From Niabella sp. (lineage in GTDB: Bacteria; Bacteroidota; Bacteroidia; Chitinophagales; Chitinophagaceae), in NCBI GenBank assembly GCA_027493055.1, contig JAPUDO010000119.1, forward strand, positions 1 through 64,000: 64,000 bases of DNA, written 5' to 3'. The position numbers were made by a program, and so were the translations under genes. Under the pieces are notes generated by a model. The model was not told the origin of the DNA. It worked only from the letters and a program-made list of their open reading frames with translations, and ran no database searches. Below, one piece after another: positions 34,024 to 45,755 of this stretch. Each line of letters opens with the position of its first letter. Position 1 is the stretch's first letter.

Positions 34024-34817
34024 CAAACCGCTACCGGCGCTTTAATACCCGGATGGCACTGATAATTTTCAAGCTTAAAATCATCATATTTAAACTCAAA
34101 AATATCTTTCACATCAGGATTGATCTTCATTACCGGTAATGGATAAGGCTCGCGACTTAATTGCAGGCTTACCTGCTCCAGGTGATTATTATACACATGC
34201 GCATCGCCAAATGTATGCACAAAATCCCCTGCTTCTAAATCACATACCTGTGCTATCATCAGGGTAAGTAAAGCGTAAGAAGCTATATTAAAGGGTACCC
34301 CAAGAAAAGTATCGGCACTACGCTGATATAACTGGCAGCTCAATTTTCCTCCAGCCACGTAAAACTGGAACAAAGTGTGGCAGGGCATTAAAGCCATTTC
34401 CGGGAGCTCTCCCACATTCCAGGCGCTTACAATAAGACGCCGGCTGTCGGGTGTTTTTTTGATCTGGCTGATAAGGTCTGCTATCTGGTCCACTACCTTT
34501 CCGTCTTTACCTTCCCAGCTACGCCATTGCTTACCATATACAGGGCCAAGATCACCGTTTTCATCGGCCCATTCATCCCAGATGCTTACACCGTTTTCTT
34601 TGAGATAAGCAATGTTGGTTTGTCCTTTTAAAAACCATAAAAGCTCATGGATAATACTTTTAATATGGATCTTCTTGGTGGTAACCAGTGGAAATCCTTT
34701 TTGGAGGTCAAAGCGCATCTGGTAGCCAAAAACGCTGATGGTACCCGTGCCCGTGCGGTCTGTTTTTTGTGTGCCGTTGTCAAGAATATGTTGCAGGAAA
34801 TCTAAATATTGTTGCAT
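34023..34817 (-). CDS. thyA: Thymidylate synthase
   Basis: Methylates dUMP to dTMP with methylene-tetrahydrofolate. The 264 residues match the short bacterial ThyA length. The catalytic cysteine is C146 in [30 protein letters not shown] (N-terminal), [20 protein letters not shown] and [14 protein letters not shown] (C-terminal, closing on the active site) are present. First gene of a thyA-dfrA pair interrupted by an inverted-repeat element. Confidence 0.98.
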   Translation of the reverse strand: MQQYLDFLQHILDNGTQKTDRTGTGTISVFGYQMRFDLQKGFPLVTTKKIHIKSIIHELLWFLKGQTNIAYLKENGVSIWDEWADENGDLGPVYGKQWRSWEGKDGKVVDQIADLISQIKKTPDSRRLIVSAWNVGELPEMALMPCHTLFQFYVAGGKLSCQLYQRSADTFLGVPFNIASYALLTLMIAQVCDLEAGDFVHTFGDAHVYNNHLEQVSLQLSREPYPLPVMKINPDVKDIFEFKYDDFKLENYQCHPGIKAPVAV

Positions 34818-34867
34818 AGTGCAAGATATATAATATTCATTTTAAATGCCGGAAATCCTTTCCGTTG

Positions 34868-35300
34868 AAATAGTTTAAAATGTACGATGTACGACAAAGA
34901 TGAAAGAGGACAGATGACAGTTGACAGAGTTGAAAAAGTTTAAAGTTTAAAAGTTCCAGGTTTCTCCAAAAACCAACAACTTATCATAAACCCATTTGAA
35001 GGTTAATAGGAATACCAAAAAGGGCATCAAATTGTGATATAGAAATTCTATACTTTCAGCCGATACTCCTGATACTGGATGTTAGATGCTGGATAAGAGG
35101 TACTTGATATTGGAAACCAGTAACCAGCTAACAGCATACAGCGTAAAAGCCGAACACTCAATATTCAATGCTCAATTCAACGGGATTGGCTATGAACTAT
35201 GAACCATGAACTATTAGCAGGATCAAGTATCCAGCATCCTTTCACCCATCTTCAGTCTTCCGATCTCCAATTTCAGACTTCTGACCTCCGACTTCTCTCA
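34868..35300. repeat. Large word-repeat intergenic region between gcvP and thyA
   Basis: This 487 bp spacer contains no gene. It is built from shared words: ACAGATGACAGTTGACAGAG and GTTGAAAAAGTTTAAAG near 34909-34945, a palindromic TATAGAAATTCTATA within 35036-35057 (identical 22 nt at 17171-17192), GATATTGGAAACCAGTAACC (35106-35125, identical at 17204-17223), AATATTCAATGCTCAA near 35160, and repeats of CCGATCTCC and CTTCTGACCTCCGACTTCTC. Confidence 0.75.
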
Positions 35301-35304
35301 AAAA

Positions 35305-38217
<2,913 letters not shown>

Positions 38218-38244
38218 AGTTATAGTAGAAATTAAAAAATTTGT

Positions 38245-38264
38245 CCGGAGGAGACCTCCTTCGG
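38245..38264. repeat. GC-rich hairpin upstream of gcvP
   Basis: CCGGAGGAGACCTCCTTCGG is an imperfect palindrome with an AGGAG/CTCCT core, 28 bp upstream of the gcvP start. It resembles the core TCCGGAGGAG of the aroA insert at 4525-4563. It does not have the architecture of a glycine riboswitch. Confidence 0.5.
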
Positions 38265-38387
38265 GAATGCGCAAAAATAACGGTTATTTACCAGCTTGTT
38301 ATGCGCAAGCGATTGTGCAGTAATATAACATGTGTATAAGTATGTGCACAGATAGAGAACAGGCATTACTGATTACCAGACAGGAAG

Positions 38388-38418
38388 TTGATAAACCCGG
38401 ATTTACTTTCTATTTTTG
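38388..38418 (+). promoter_or_regulatory. Promoter of the sterol-desaturase-like gene
   Basis: TTG (38388-38390), 20 nt, then TATTTTTG (38411-38418), a good match to the Bacteroidota promoter. The box ends five bases before the ATG at 38424, so the mRNA is probably leaderless. Confidence 0.65.
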
Positions 38419-38423
38419 CCGCT

Positions 38424-39338
38424 ATGGATACTGCCAGAGAACAATTGTTAATATTGCTTACTACTCCCCTGTACATTATTGTAATTGGCGCTGAGATGAT
38501 CTTAAGCCATTTACGCAAACAGGATACCTATTCGCTGAAGGACACGTTGCAAAATGTGTATTTCATGCTATTGAACGGCGGCATCGATTTGCTGTTCAGG
38601 GCTGTTTATGTAGGGGTGATCCTTACTTTCTTTTACGATCACCGCATAGCAGCGCCCATTACCAACCCGGTAATTTACTGGCTGGTACTGCTGGTTTTTG
38701 AGGACTTTATGTATTACTGGCTGCACCGCGTAGATCATTATTGCCGCCTGTTCTGGGCCACCCATTTTACGCATCATTCCTCCTCCAAATTTAATCTTAC
38801 TGTAGGTTTCCGCTCGTCAGTACTGGAACCACTTTATCGTTTTGTATATTTCATACCTATCGCGTGGCTGGGATTTCAGCCTATAGATATTATCTTTATT
38901 TATGCTGCCACGCAGATATGGGGCATTTTAGTGCACACCGAAAAAGTAGGAAAAATGGGCATTCTTGAATACATCCTGGTTACGCCCTCCCATCACCGGG
39001 TGCACCACGGCTCCAATCCTAAATATTTAGATAAAAATATGGGCATGTTCCTGATTATCTGGGATAAGCTCTTCGGAACATTCCAGAAGGAATTACCCGC
39101 TAACGACTATCAGCCCATAAAATATGGCCTTACCACACCTATCCCCAGGGAAGATGCTTTTACCATCGTATTTTATGAATGGATCAATATTTTTAAGGAC
39201 CTGAAGCGAAAAAACCTTACCTGGAAACAAAAGCTGGGCTATATTTTTGGTCCGCCAGGCTGGAGCCATGATGGCAGCAGGAAAACGAGCGAACAAATGA
39301 GAGAAATAGAAGAAGCGGAGCAAAAGCAAAAAGCGTAA
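38424..39338 (+). CDS. Sterol desaturase/fatty acid hydroxylase superfamily membrane protein
   Basis: A 304-residue integral membrane di-iron enzyme. The eight-His pattern is visible as HRVDH (about 98-102), HFTHH (about 113-117) and HRVHH (about 191-195), between predicted helices at the N-terminus and after the second cluster. Members hydroxylate or desaturate lipids such as sterols, fatty acids or alkylglycerols; the substrate is unknown. The ATG at 38424 is chosen from promoter position; an upstream start at 38388 lies within the promoter. Its stop overlaps the start of the YkgJ gene by one base, so the two are translationally coupled. Confidence 0.9.
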   Translation: MDTAREQLLILLTTPLYIIVIGAEMILSHLRKQDTYSLKDTLQNVYFMLLNGGIDLLFRAVYVGVILTFFYDHRIAAPITNPVIYWLVLLVFEDFMYYWLHRVDHYCRLFWATHFTHHSSSKFNLTVGFRSSVLEPLYRFVYFIPIAWLGFQPIDIIFIYAATQIWGILVHTEKVGKMGILEYILVTPSHHRVHHGSNPKYLDKNMGMFLIIWDKLFGTFQKELPANDYQPIKYGLTTPIPREDAFTIVFYEWINIFKDLKRKNLTWKQKLGYIFGPPGWSHDGSRKTSEQMREIEEAEQKQKA

Positions 39339-39817
39339 TGGGTAAAGAAATGCTATATAACTGGGAGAAGAGATCAAAAGAGCACCGGAAGCAATACCAG
39401 CAGCTTTTAAAAAGAACGGATAAGAATAAAATATTGAAAGCCCTGCCCGGATTAAATGATGAAGCTTATAAAAATGTAGACTGCCTTACCTGCGCCAACT
39501 GCTGTAAAAATTATTCGCCACGCTTTAAAACACCCGATGTAAAGCGCATTTCGAAATACCTTGGGATGAAAGAAAGCGTTTTTATTGATACTTACCTGCG
39601 CGTGGATGAAGAAGGAGATTTTGTGGTTAAATCATCCCCCTGCCCTTTTTTGAATGCCGACAATACCTGTTCAGTTTACGAAGAACGCCCGTCAGATTGC
39701 GCAAGATTTCCTTATACAGATGAAGATGTTATTGTAAAACGCCAGGCTCTCACGCTCAAGAACAGCGAATTTTGCCCTATTACCTATTATGTGCTGGAAA
39801 AATTGTTGATAGGTTAA
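39338..39817 (+). CDS. YkgJ family cysteine cluster protein
   Basis: A 159-residue cytosolic protein with the cysteine pattern of the YkgJ/zinc-or-iron-cluster family: CLTCANCC (about 49-56), CPFLNADNTCSVYEERPSDC (about 99-118) and a later C in EFCPITYY. The N-terminal 45 residues are basic and helical. Clustered cysteines probably bind Zn or an Fe-S centre. Coupled by a TAATG overlap to the upstream di-iron enzyme gene, which suggests a shared role, perhaps in metal supply (inference). Confidence 0.88.
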   Translation: MGKEMLYNWEKRSKEHRKQYQQLLKRTDKNKILKALPGLNDEAYKNVDCLTCANCCKNYSPRFKTPDVKRISKYLGMKESVFIDTYLRVDEEGDFVVKSSPCPFLNADNTCSVYEERPSDCARFPYTDEDVIVKRQALTLKNSEFCPITYYVLEKLLIG

Positions 39818-39819
39818 GT

Positions 39820-40050
39820 GTACAGATGCCGGTTACAAGTTACTGGTTGCTGGTTACAAGTTTCGGAATTGAACATTGAGCATTCCTACCCCCGTCCGTA
39901 CCGGGACGGGCGGACGTCCGGTCAGGCAGGGATTGTTGAATATTACCCTAGTATAGAATTTCTGTACTGTATAGTTCATAGTTTATAGATACTGGTTACT
40001 TGAAACCTTTTCAACCTCCCTCCTGTCAACAGTCATCTGTCCACTGTCCT
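39820..40050. repeat. Word-repeat spacer with a GC-rich palindrome
   Basis: Contains GGTTACAAGTTACTGGTTGC, the hairpin CCCGTCC (39891-39897)/GGACGGG (39904-39910) followed by CGGACGTCCG, and a right end TCCTGTCAACAGTCATCTGT shared with 17341-17361. It separates convergent genes and may hold both terminators. No gene seen. Confidence 0.65.
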
Positions 40051-41349
40051 CTAGCCTATAAACTTCTTCCTCAAATCTTCCACCTGCTCATCATTTATAG
40101 GGATCAGCGCTCCCAGCGCAGAGCCCATTACCAGTGATTTCGCGCTAAATTCGGCCACTTCCAGGTAGTCGAAAGTCTGTAGCAGGTTTTTACCGGTTAC
40201 AATATAAGAGTTATTGCTGATGATCACGGAAGGACGTTGCTGCAGCTCGGCCAGGATCTGCTCTTCCTTATTAATAAGCGTATGGAAAGGAAGAATGGGA
40301 ATATCCTGCAGAAAGATCCAGCTTTCGGGAATGGTACGCACATTGAATGTTTTGCCCGTACAACCAAAAGCCATTACATAATTGGGCTGCGAAACAATAA
40401 TGGAGTTAACATTAGGGTTTTGCTCATAAATTTTCTGGTGTAGCAAAGTCATACGGCTGGGCGTTTTACCAGGTTCGCGTTTTCCTCCCTTGATCTGTAT
40501 AATATCATTAGGCTGAAACTCCCAGCGCGACTTATCTTTTGGCGTTATTAAAAAATCATTACCCTTTAAACGTGCCGAAACAATACCATAAGAGCTGATC
40601 ATCAGCCCCTGCTCACAAGAACGGCGCACTATTTTACAAATCTTTTCCCGAAGGTCCAGCTCTTCCGGCGAATGCTCAACATTATCCAGTTCAGGCAGGT
40701 TCATTGCCTGCGTCTTATCGTGGTAATCATGTATTTCTTCTTCGCTAAGCGGTTTGCTTTGTCCTAAAGCGCCTGCATTCAATAAAGTAACGGCTACCGA
40801 TTCCAGGGTTTCAAAACGCTGAAAAGCATTATCCAGGTCAGTGCCACCAACCACGGTACCGTGGTTTTCCATGATCACCGAATCAAAGCCCTTTTCAAAC
40901 TCATGAGCAATTTCTTTACCCAGTTCTTCGCTGCCCGGTAAGGCATAAGGCGCATATCCTACTGCACCGCAGGAGAACTTAGCTTGTGACAGGGTATTGG
41001 TATCGGGTATTTTCCTCACAATACTAAAAGCCACCAGGCCCGGGGGATGAGCATGAATAACAGCTTTAATATCGGGCCTTCGTTTGTATATAGCACGGTG
41101 GAATGGATATTCGGAAGAAGGTTTATGTTTCCCTTCTATGCTGCCATCGGCTCTTACACACATAATATCTGATGGCGCTAAAGAGCCTTTATCCACACCC
41201 GATGGCGTGATCCAGATATTCCCGTTATCATCAATTACAGAAATATTCCCTCCCGATGTAGTAGTAAGCCTTCTTTTGTAAATACGATTGATAATCTCTA
41301 CAATCTGGCTTCGGGGATGCATTGTAAGCAGGTCTGCGTATTCTAACAT
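40051..41349 (-). CDS. Tandem class II aldolase/adducin-fold protein
   Basis: A 432-residue protein with two consecutive class II aldolase domains. The N-terminal domain (about 10-210) has SGGNISVID, PSSEYPFHRAIY, the metal-binding IHAHPPG and ENHGTVVGG. The C-terminal domain (about 225-420) repeats the fold, but the metal site is degenerate: VIHAHPPGLVAF corresponds to IIVSQPNYVMAF and ENHGTVV to SNNSYIV. So only the first half is expected to be catalytic; such proteins cleave sugar phosphates such as fuculose or ribulose phosphate. The ATG at 41349 is preferred over 41367. Stands alone. Confidence 0.85.
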   Translation of the reverse strand: MLEYADLLTMHPRSQIVEIINRIYKRRLTTTSGGNISVIDDNGNIWITPSGVDKGSLAPSDIMCVRADGSIEGKHKPSSEYPFHRAIYKRRPDIKAVIHAHPPGLVAFSIVRKIPDTNTLSQAKFSCGAVGYAPYALPGSEELGKEIAHEFEKGFDSVIMENHGTVVGGTDLDNAFQRFETLESVAVTLLNAGALGQSKPLSEEEIHDYHDKTQAMNLPELDNVEHSPEELDLREKICKIVRRSCEQGLMISSYGIVSARLKGNDFLITPKDKSRWEFQPNDIIQIKGGKREPGKTPSRMTLLHQKIYEQNPNVNSIIVSQPNYVMAFGCTGKTFNVRTIPESWIFLQDIPILPFHTLINKEEQILAELQQRPSVIISNNSYIVTGKNLLQTFDYLEVAEFSAKSLVMGSALGALIPINDEQVEDLRKKFIG

Positions 41350-41613
41350 AAAATTTAAGTTTGGCAATCAGGTGTAAAACTAACAGCATCGCTTTATAAA
41401 ATTGTCCTGTACTTACCTGCTTATGGCAATATCACAGCTTTCCACCATCCCTGATCAGCCTGAAAATAAGGCCTGTTAGTATAATATTGCTATTACGAAA
41501 TGATCACAATCATACTGAGGTCTGTCTGATATCATATATACAGCACAATGTCAAATACAGCCTGCTGGCAGAATTATTAAATATGCTATCGCTTTTCTTT
41601 AAAAGAGTAAGGC

Positions 41614-41621
41614 TAAATTTG
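41614..41621 (+). promoter_or_regulatory. -7 promoter element of proB
   Basis: TAAATTTG, an exact TAnnTTTG match, 16 bp upstream of the proB ATG at 41638. No good TTTG at the expected distance upstream. The remaining 41350-41613 spacer shows no gene. Confidence 0.5.
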
Positions 41622-41637
41622 CATACATTTTTATTTT

Positions 41638-42675
41638 ATGAGGCAAAAGGTTTTAGTGATAAAATTAGGCTCGGCCGTAATCACCAATGCAAATGGTAAT
41701 ATTAACAAAGCTGTTATTAAAAAAATAGTGGAAGATATAGCTACACTGAATCAGAACTATAAGATCGTTTTGGTAAGCAGCGGCGCCGTAAGCAGTGGTA
41801 AAAAATATATACAGGATTATAAAGGCACTTTACTGCAGCGCAAGGTAGCGGCTGCCATCGGCAACCCTATACTTATCCAGCTCTACCGCCACTATTTTCA
41901 AAAGCGCGGCCTTACCGTGGCGCAGGCTTTATGCGAACGCTCACACTTCAGTAACCGCAAACAATTTTTACAGTTGCGGGATACCTTCAAAACTTTCTGG
42001 CAGCACAATGTGATCCCTGTAGTAAATGAGAATGATGTGATCAGCGACCTGGAGCTGAAATTTTCAGATAACGATGAGCTGGCCACACTCCTTGCCATAG
42101 CATTTGACGCAGAAAACCTGGTGCTTTGTACTTCTGTAGGCGGATTTTTGGACGATAACAAAAATATCATCAGAGAAATAAGATCTGTTAATACAGATAT
42201 ATTATCACTGGTAAAGAAGGGGGAAAAATCAGAATTCGGGCTGGGCGGTATGCTGTCCAAACTCACTTTTACACGGCTGGCCACTAACCTGGGCATTAAT
42301 ATAATCATGTGCGGCCTGCAATCTGCCACCCCTATCAGCGATGCGCTTAATAAAAAATCAGGTAGTTTTTTCTACGCTCAAAAGTCCAATTTAAAAAACC
42401 GCCAGAAATGGCTGGCCAGCGGATCTATTACTTTAGGAAATATTAAGCTGGACAAAGGTGCTGCAAAAGCCGTTGCAGAACGCAAAAGCCTGCTGACAGT
42501 TGGGATTACTGATATAGAAGGCCGTTTTGCAGCAGGAGAAGTAGTACAGCTGATGAACGAAAATAGCGTTATAATTGGTGTGGCAAAAACAAAGCTGAGC
42601 AGTAGCGAACTTAAAAAACGTTTAAAAGAAAAGAACAGTTTGGCAGCTCATGCAAATGATATAGTTTTGATATAA
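41638..42675 (+). CDS. proB: Glutamate 5-kinase
   Basis: First step of proline synthesis: phosphorylates glutamate with ATP. The 345 residues have an N-terminal amino acid kinase domain (VIKLGSAVITNANGN at about 6-20, LVSSGAVSSGKK at about 46-57, VNENDVISDLELKFSDND at about 133-150, GGMLSKL at about 202-208) and a C-terminal PUA domain (about 262-345, SLLTVGITDIEGRFAAGEVV). It is followed by an IR-bounded non-coding insert and then proA, with which it normally forms an operon. Confidence 0.95.
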   Translation: MRQKVLVIKLGSAVITNANGNINKAVIKKIVEDIATLNQNYKIVLVSSGAVSSGKKYIQDYKGTLLQRKVAAAIGNPILIQLYRHYFQKRGLTVAQALCERSHFSNRKQFLQLRDTFKTFWQHNVIPVVNENDVISDLELKFSDNDELATLLAIAFDAENLVLCTSVGGFLDDNKNIIREIRSVNTDILSLVKKGEKSEFGLGGMLSKLTFTRLATNLGINIIMCGLQSATPISDALNKKSGSFFYAQKSNLKNRQKWLASGSITLGNIKLDKGAAKAVAERKSLLTVGITDIEGRFAAGEVVQLMNENSVIIGVAKTKLSSSELKKRLKEKNSLAAHANDIVLI

Positions 42676-42678
42676 GAG

Positions 42679-42882
42679 TTGTTTAAACTTTTTAAAAGAA
42701 ACCACATAGGAACATAGAAACAGGAAATCTGTACATAAAAAAGGAGAAGATAGTAGCACAAAGATTTTTCATCGAAGATGAAAAGCTATGTTTCGCTAAG
42801 TCTCAACCTAAAATTGGGTACTACACCCCTAATATTATACATCTTTCTATGTATCTATCTGGTTAAAAATTAGCTTAAACAA
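42679..42882. repeat. Inverted-repeat-bounded non-coding insert between proB and proA
   Basis: The left end starts TTGTTTAAAC and includes ACCACATAGGAACATAGAAA (42702-42721 region). The right end (42842-42882), on the opposite strand, reads TTGTTTAAGC with ACCAGATAGATACATAGAAA. These are clearly inverted copies with about 40 bp arms. The interior of about 120 bp has no open frame of note. The insert begins 3 bp after the proB stop. It looks like an empty version of the gene-carrying inserts at 18.5 and 33.6 kb. Confidence 0.6.
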
Positions 42883-42922
42883 GTCTATAGTTATAAACTA
42901 ATTACTCAAAAATTTTCTATAA

Positions 42923-44161
42923 ATGTCCATACAAACCTTACTTATAAAGGCAAACAAGGCCAAAACGGCTCTTCAAAAATTACCTGAACGGCAGCTTAAA
43001 AAATTATTGCAGACTATAGCCGATGGCATCATTGTCAACGAAGCCGCTATTCTTAAAGCTAATCAGAAAGATCTTGCCGCTAAAGATCCCAACGATCCTA
43101 AGAACGACAGGCTGATGCTTAACAGCCAGCGCCTTAAAAATATTGCGGCAGCTATTAAAAATGTGGCAAAGCTGCCAGATCCTACAGGAGAAGTACTGAC
43201 ACAAAGAACTTTGCCCAACGGCATCAAACTTAAAAAAGTAGCTGTTCCTTTAGGTGTGGTAGGTGCTATTTATGAAAGTCGCCCTAACGTAACCTACGAC
43301 ATAGCGGCCCTTTGCCTGCGCAGCCGTAATGCCTGTGTGCTCAAGGGCAGCAGTGATGCGCAACATACCAACAAAGTGTCTATCGGCATCATTCAAAAGG
43401 CCTTAAAAGAATCAGGGCTGGATGCCGGCACCGTTTGCCTGCTGCCACCGCAGCGCGAGATAGTGCAGGAAATGTTCACAGCTACTAAATATTTAGATGT
43501 GCTGATCCCCCGCGGTTCGGAAGGGTTGATCAATTTTGTGCGGCAGAATAGCTTGGTTCCCGTAATTGAGACGGGGGCCGGCGTGTGCCATGTGTATGTA
43601 GAAAAAAATGCAGACCTTCAGCAGGCAGTAAATATTACAGTGAATGCCAAAGTAAGCCGCCCTTCTGTTTGCAATGCAGCCGATGCTATTTTGGTGGATG
43701 AAGCTATTGCGCCACGGTTTTTACACCTGCTGAAACCTGAGTTTGAAAAATACAAAGTTGAAATTCTGGCTGATGCAGCGTCCCACAAAAACCTGGAGGG
43801 GTATCCGTATTTAACAAAGGCCAAGGCAGCAGATTTCGGGCGTGAATTTCTATCATTGAAATGCGCTGTCAAAACTGTAAAAGGCATTGATGAGGCGTTA
43901 GACCATATAGCAAAATATTCTACCAAACATTCGGAAGCTATTGTATCAAAAAATAAGAAAGCCTGCGAGCGCTTTGTAACAGAAGTAGATGCTGCAGCCG
44001 TTTATACCAATGCTTCCACAAGGTTTACCGATGGTGAAGAGTTTGGGTTAGGAGCCGAAATAGGCATTTCTACCCAAAAGCTGCACGCCCGCGGACCTTT
44101 TGCTTTAGAAAAGCTGGTAACAGAGAAATGGGTGCTGGAAGGTAATGGGCAGGTACGGTAA
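42923..44161 (+). CDS. proA: Glutamate-5-semialdehyde dehydrogenase (gamma-glutamyl phosphate reductase)
   Basis: NADPH-dependent reduction of gamma-glutamyl phosphate to glutamate semialdehyde. The 412 residues include PLGVVGAIYESRPNVTYDIA (about 110-129), ALCLRSRNACVLKGSSDA, the catalytic cysteine in RPSVCNAADAILVDE (near 250) and the C-terminal NASTRFTDGEEFGLGAEIG and RGPFALEKLVTEKW. All are typical of ProA. Downstream of proB across the inverted-repeat insert. Confidence 0.97.
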   Translation: MSIQTLLIKANKAKTALQKLPERQLKKLLQTIADGIIVNEAAILKANQKDLAAKDPNDPKNDRLMLNSQRLKNIAAAIKNVAKLPDPTGEVLTQRTLPNGIKLKKVAVPLGVVGAIYESRPNVTYDIAALCLRSRNACVLKGSSDAQHTNKVSIGIIQKALKESGLDAGTVCLLPPQREIVQEMFTATKYLDVLIPRGSEGLINFVRQNSLVPVIETGAGVCHVYVEKNADLQQAVNITVNAKVSRPSVCNAADAILVDEAIAPRFLHLLKPEFEKYKVEILADAASHKNLEGYPYLTKAKAADFGREFLSLKCAVKTVKGIDEALDHIAKYSTKHSEAIVSKNKKACERFVTEVDAAAVYTNASTRFTDGEEFGLGAEIGISTQKLHARGPFALEKLVTEKWVLEGNGQVR

Positions 44162-44193
44162 GAGAAATAGATATAAGATAACAATCTACAAAC

Positions 44194-44766
44194 ATGCTAC
44201 AAAAGATCAAACGGGATATTTGTATTATTAAATACCGGAAACTACCCCTTATAGCATACGATAAAAAGGAGAATGACGAGGTTTGCTTTTTTCCTCAACA
44301 TCAATCCTGTCATTGGATAAAATACGATAAAGCACTAAACAGAAGTAATAACAGGAATTTAAAAGCTGAATTTATCCAGCTTCTTCAAAATCTGAATATT
44401 GAGGATTTGATATTCTTCGGTGCAACTAATCAACCGTGGATTTCAAAGTTTACTTCAAAACGAACAGATCATAAAACGTTGGTTAAATCCCTTAGTTACT
44501 TTAAATCGCATAAAATCTGGCGAAAGTTTAATGGCGGAGTAGCTGTTAACATTAACGATATGAGTCAGTTCTTTACCCATTTTTACACACTAACCAAATG
44601 TGATGGCAGCTTTTTCGACTATTATTTTATAGATCAAAATGAATACTTCTTATTCTATCTCCATTATTCAGGAGAAATTGAAGTAAGAATACAGACAAAA
44701 AAGTCGGCTAAACAATTTCATGAACAAGTAAAAAAAATGAGATTTATCATTAGAAGTAAGAACTAA
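44194..44766 (+). CDS. Hypothetical protein, unrecognised
   Basis: A 190-residue frame starting 32 bp after proA. It is AT-rich in base use and rich in Lys, Phe, Tyr and Asn, with no signal peptide or membrane helix. The middle has IEDLIFFGATNQPWISKFTS and HFYTLTKCDGSFFDYYFIDQ. I recognise no domain. Its length and clean frame support a real gene; the composition differs from neighbouring housekeeping genes and suggests recent acquisition. Confidence 0.7.
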   Translation: MLQKIKRDICIIKYRKLPLIAYDKKENDEVCFFPQHQSCHWIKYDKALNRSNNRNLKAEFIQLLQNLNIEDLIFFGATNQPWISKFTSKRTDHKTLVKSLSYFKSHKIWRKFNGGVAVNINDMSQFFTHFYTLTKCDGSFFDYYFIDQNEYFLFYLHYSGEIEVRIQTKKSAKQFHEQVKKMRFIIRSKN

Positions 44767-44939
44767 AACAGCAAGTGAGAAAACTCATATTAAATACTTT
44801 CCCGCAATAGCCGATATGATTTTTGATTTTCAACGTTATATTATTCACATCATTTATTATAAAAAACCTGGAATATTAAATTGTATGTCCTACCCTGCGG
44901 GCTTTGGGCAGTTTCCTGACAGTTAAAAAGTGGGGGTAA

Positions 44940-45632
44940 TCAATCATTCATTCTCAGAAAATGGTTTTCCAGGTGGCTACGCATACCGTTCCGGAACTCT
45001 TCGGACGTGCCATTTTCAAGAATCTGGACTAATTGCTTATGCGAAGTGAATTTTTTAGGGTTCACTACAGGTTTAAAAAGAGAGCTTTTTTCAACATAAT
45101 CAAATACCGGTAATAACAGGCTCTGAAATTTTATCAGTGTTTCATTATGACTGATCCGGTACAGTTTTCCATGAAATGCAATCTCATACGATGCCTCAAA
45201 CATTTGGTTTTTTGTAGATGCCGGCTCGTTTTTCACAATCTGCTTTAACTCCTTTATGTCTTCTTTTGTTACATTCCGAAACAGCAGATCAGCCATACCA
45301 ACTTCAAGCACCAGGCGGATTTCAAAAATTTCTTTAAGGGTGTCATCGCTCAGAACATAAGGATTCAGGCTTTTGGCGAGGTTACCAAATATATCAGGAC
45401 TGGTTATTACAGCGCCTTTTTTCTTTTTGGTATCTATCAGTCCCATCATCCTGAGCCTCATCAGGGCTTCCCTTATCACTGTGCGGCTCACACCAAGTGT
45501 TTCCGCCAGTTCCAGCTCTTTGGGTATGCTATCCCCTACTTTAAGCTTCCGCTGATGTAACAATTCTATGAGATTAGCTTCTACCCTGTCCACCAGGGTA
45601 TGATTATTTATTGATTTAAAAACGCTGTGCAC
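44940..45632 (-). CDS. FadR/GntR-family regulator of the sialic acid locus
   Basis: A 230-residue repressor-type regulator. Residues of about 10-78 are a GntR winged helix (LKVGDSIPKELELAETLGVS RTVIREALMRL spans the recognition helix); about 90-220 are an FCD ligand-binding domain (EIRLVLEVGMADLL, FHGKLYRISHNE, SHLENHF). It is divergent from the susC-led operon, 123 bp apart, so by position it is the NanR-like regulator sensing a sialic acid pathway intermediate (inference). Confidence 0.9.
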   Translation of the reverse strand: MHSVFKSINNHTLVDRVEANLIELLHQRKLKVGDSIPKELELAETLGVSRTVIREALMRLRMMGLIDTKKKKGAVITSPDIFGNLAKSLNPYVLSDDTLKEIFEIRLVLEVGMADLLFRNVTKEDIKELKQIVKNEPASTKNQMFEASYEIAFHGKLYRISHNETLIKFQSLLLPVFDYVEKSSLFKPVVNPKKFTSHKQLVQILENGTSEEFRNGMRSHLENHFLRMND

Positions 45633-45686
45633 TGCTCAAAATTTGTAGCAACAAAGAAAACAAAACTATCGGGAAATAAAAAAAAA

Positions 45687-45717
45687 TTTGACAGATCAAA
45701 AAATAGCGTTAATTTTA
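45687..45717 (+). promoter_or_regulatory. Predicted promoter of the sialic acid operon
   Basis: TTTG (45687-45690), exactly 19 nt, then TAATTTTA (45710-45717), one base off TAnnTTTG. The transcript would begin near 45723, about 33 nt before the susC ATG. A direct repeat ATACTTA-ATACTTA (45725-45738) just downstream is a candidate operator, unproven. Confidence 0.6.
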
Positions 45718-45755
45718 TTATGTCATACTTAATACTTAAATCAAATTCTCTATTT

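Noticed and set aside
38218..38330. Possible glycine riboswitch upstream of gcvP
   Set aside because: Only a short GC-rich hairpin is visible; the tandem aptamer architecture and conserved cores are not there.
45725..45738. ATACTTA direct repeat as a proven FadR-type operator
   Set aside because: Direct rather than inverted repeat and only a loosely similar AATACTT is seen before nanA; kept only as a candidate in the promoter entry.
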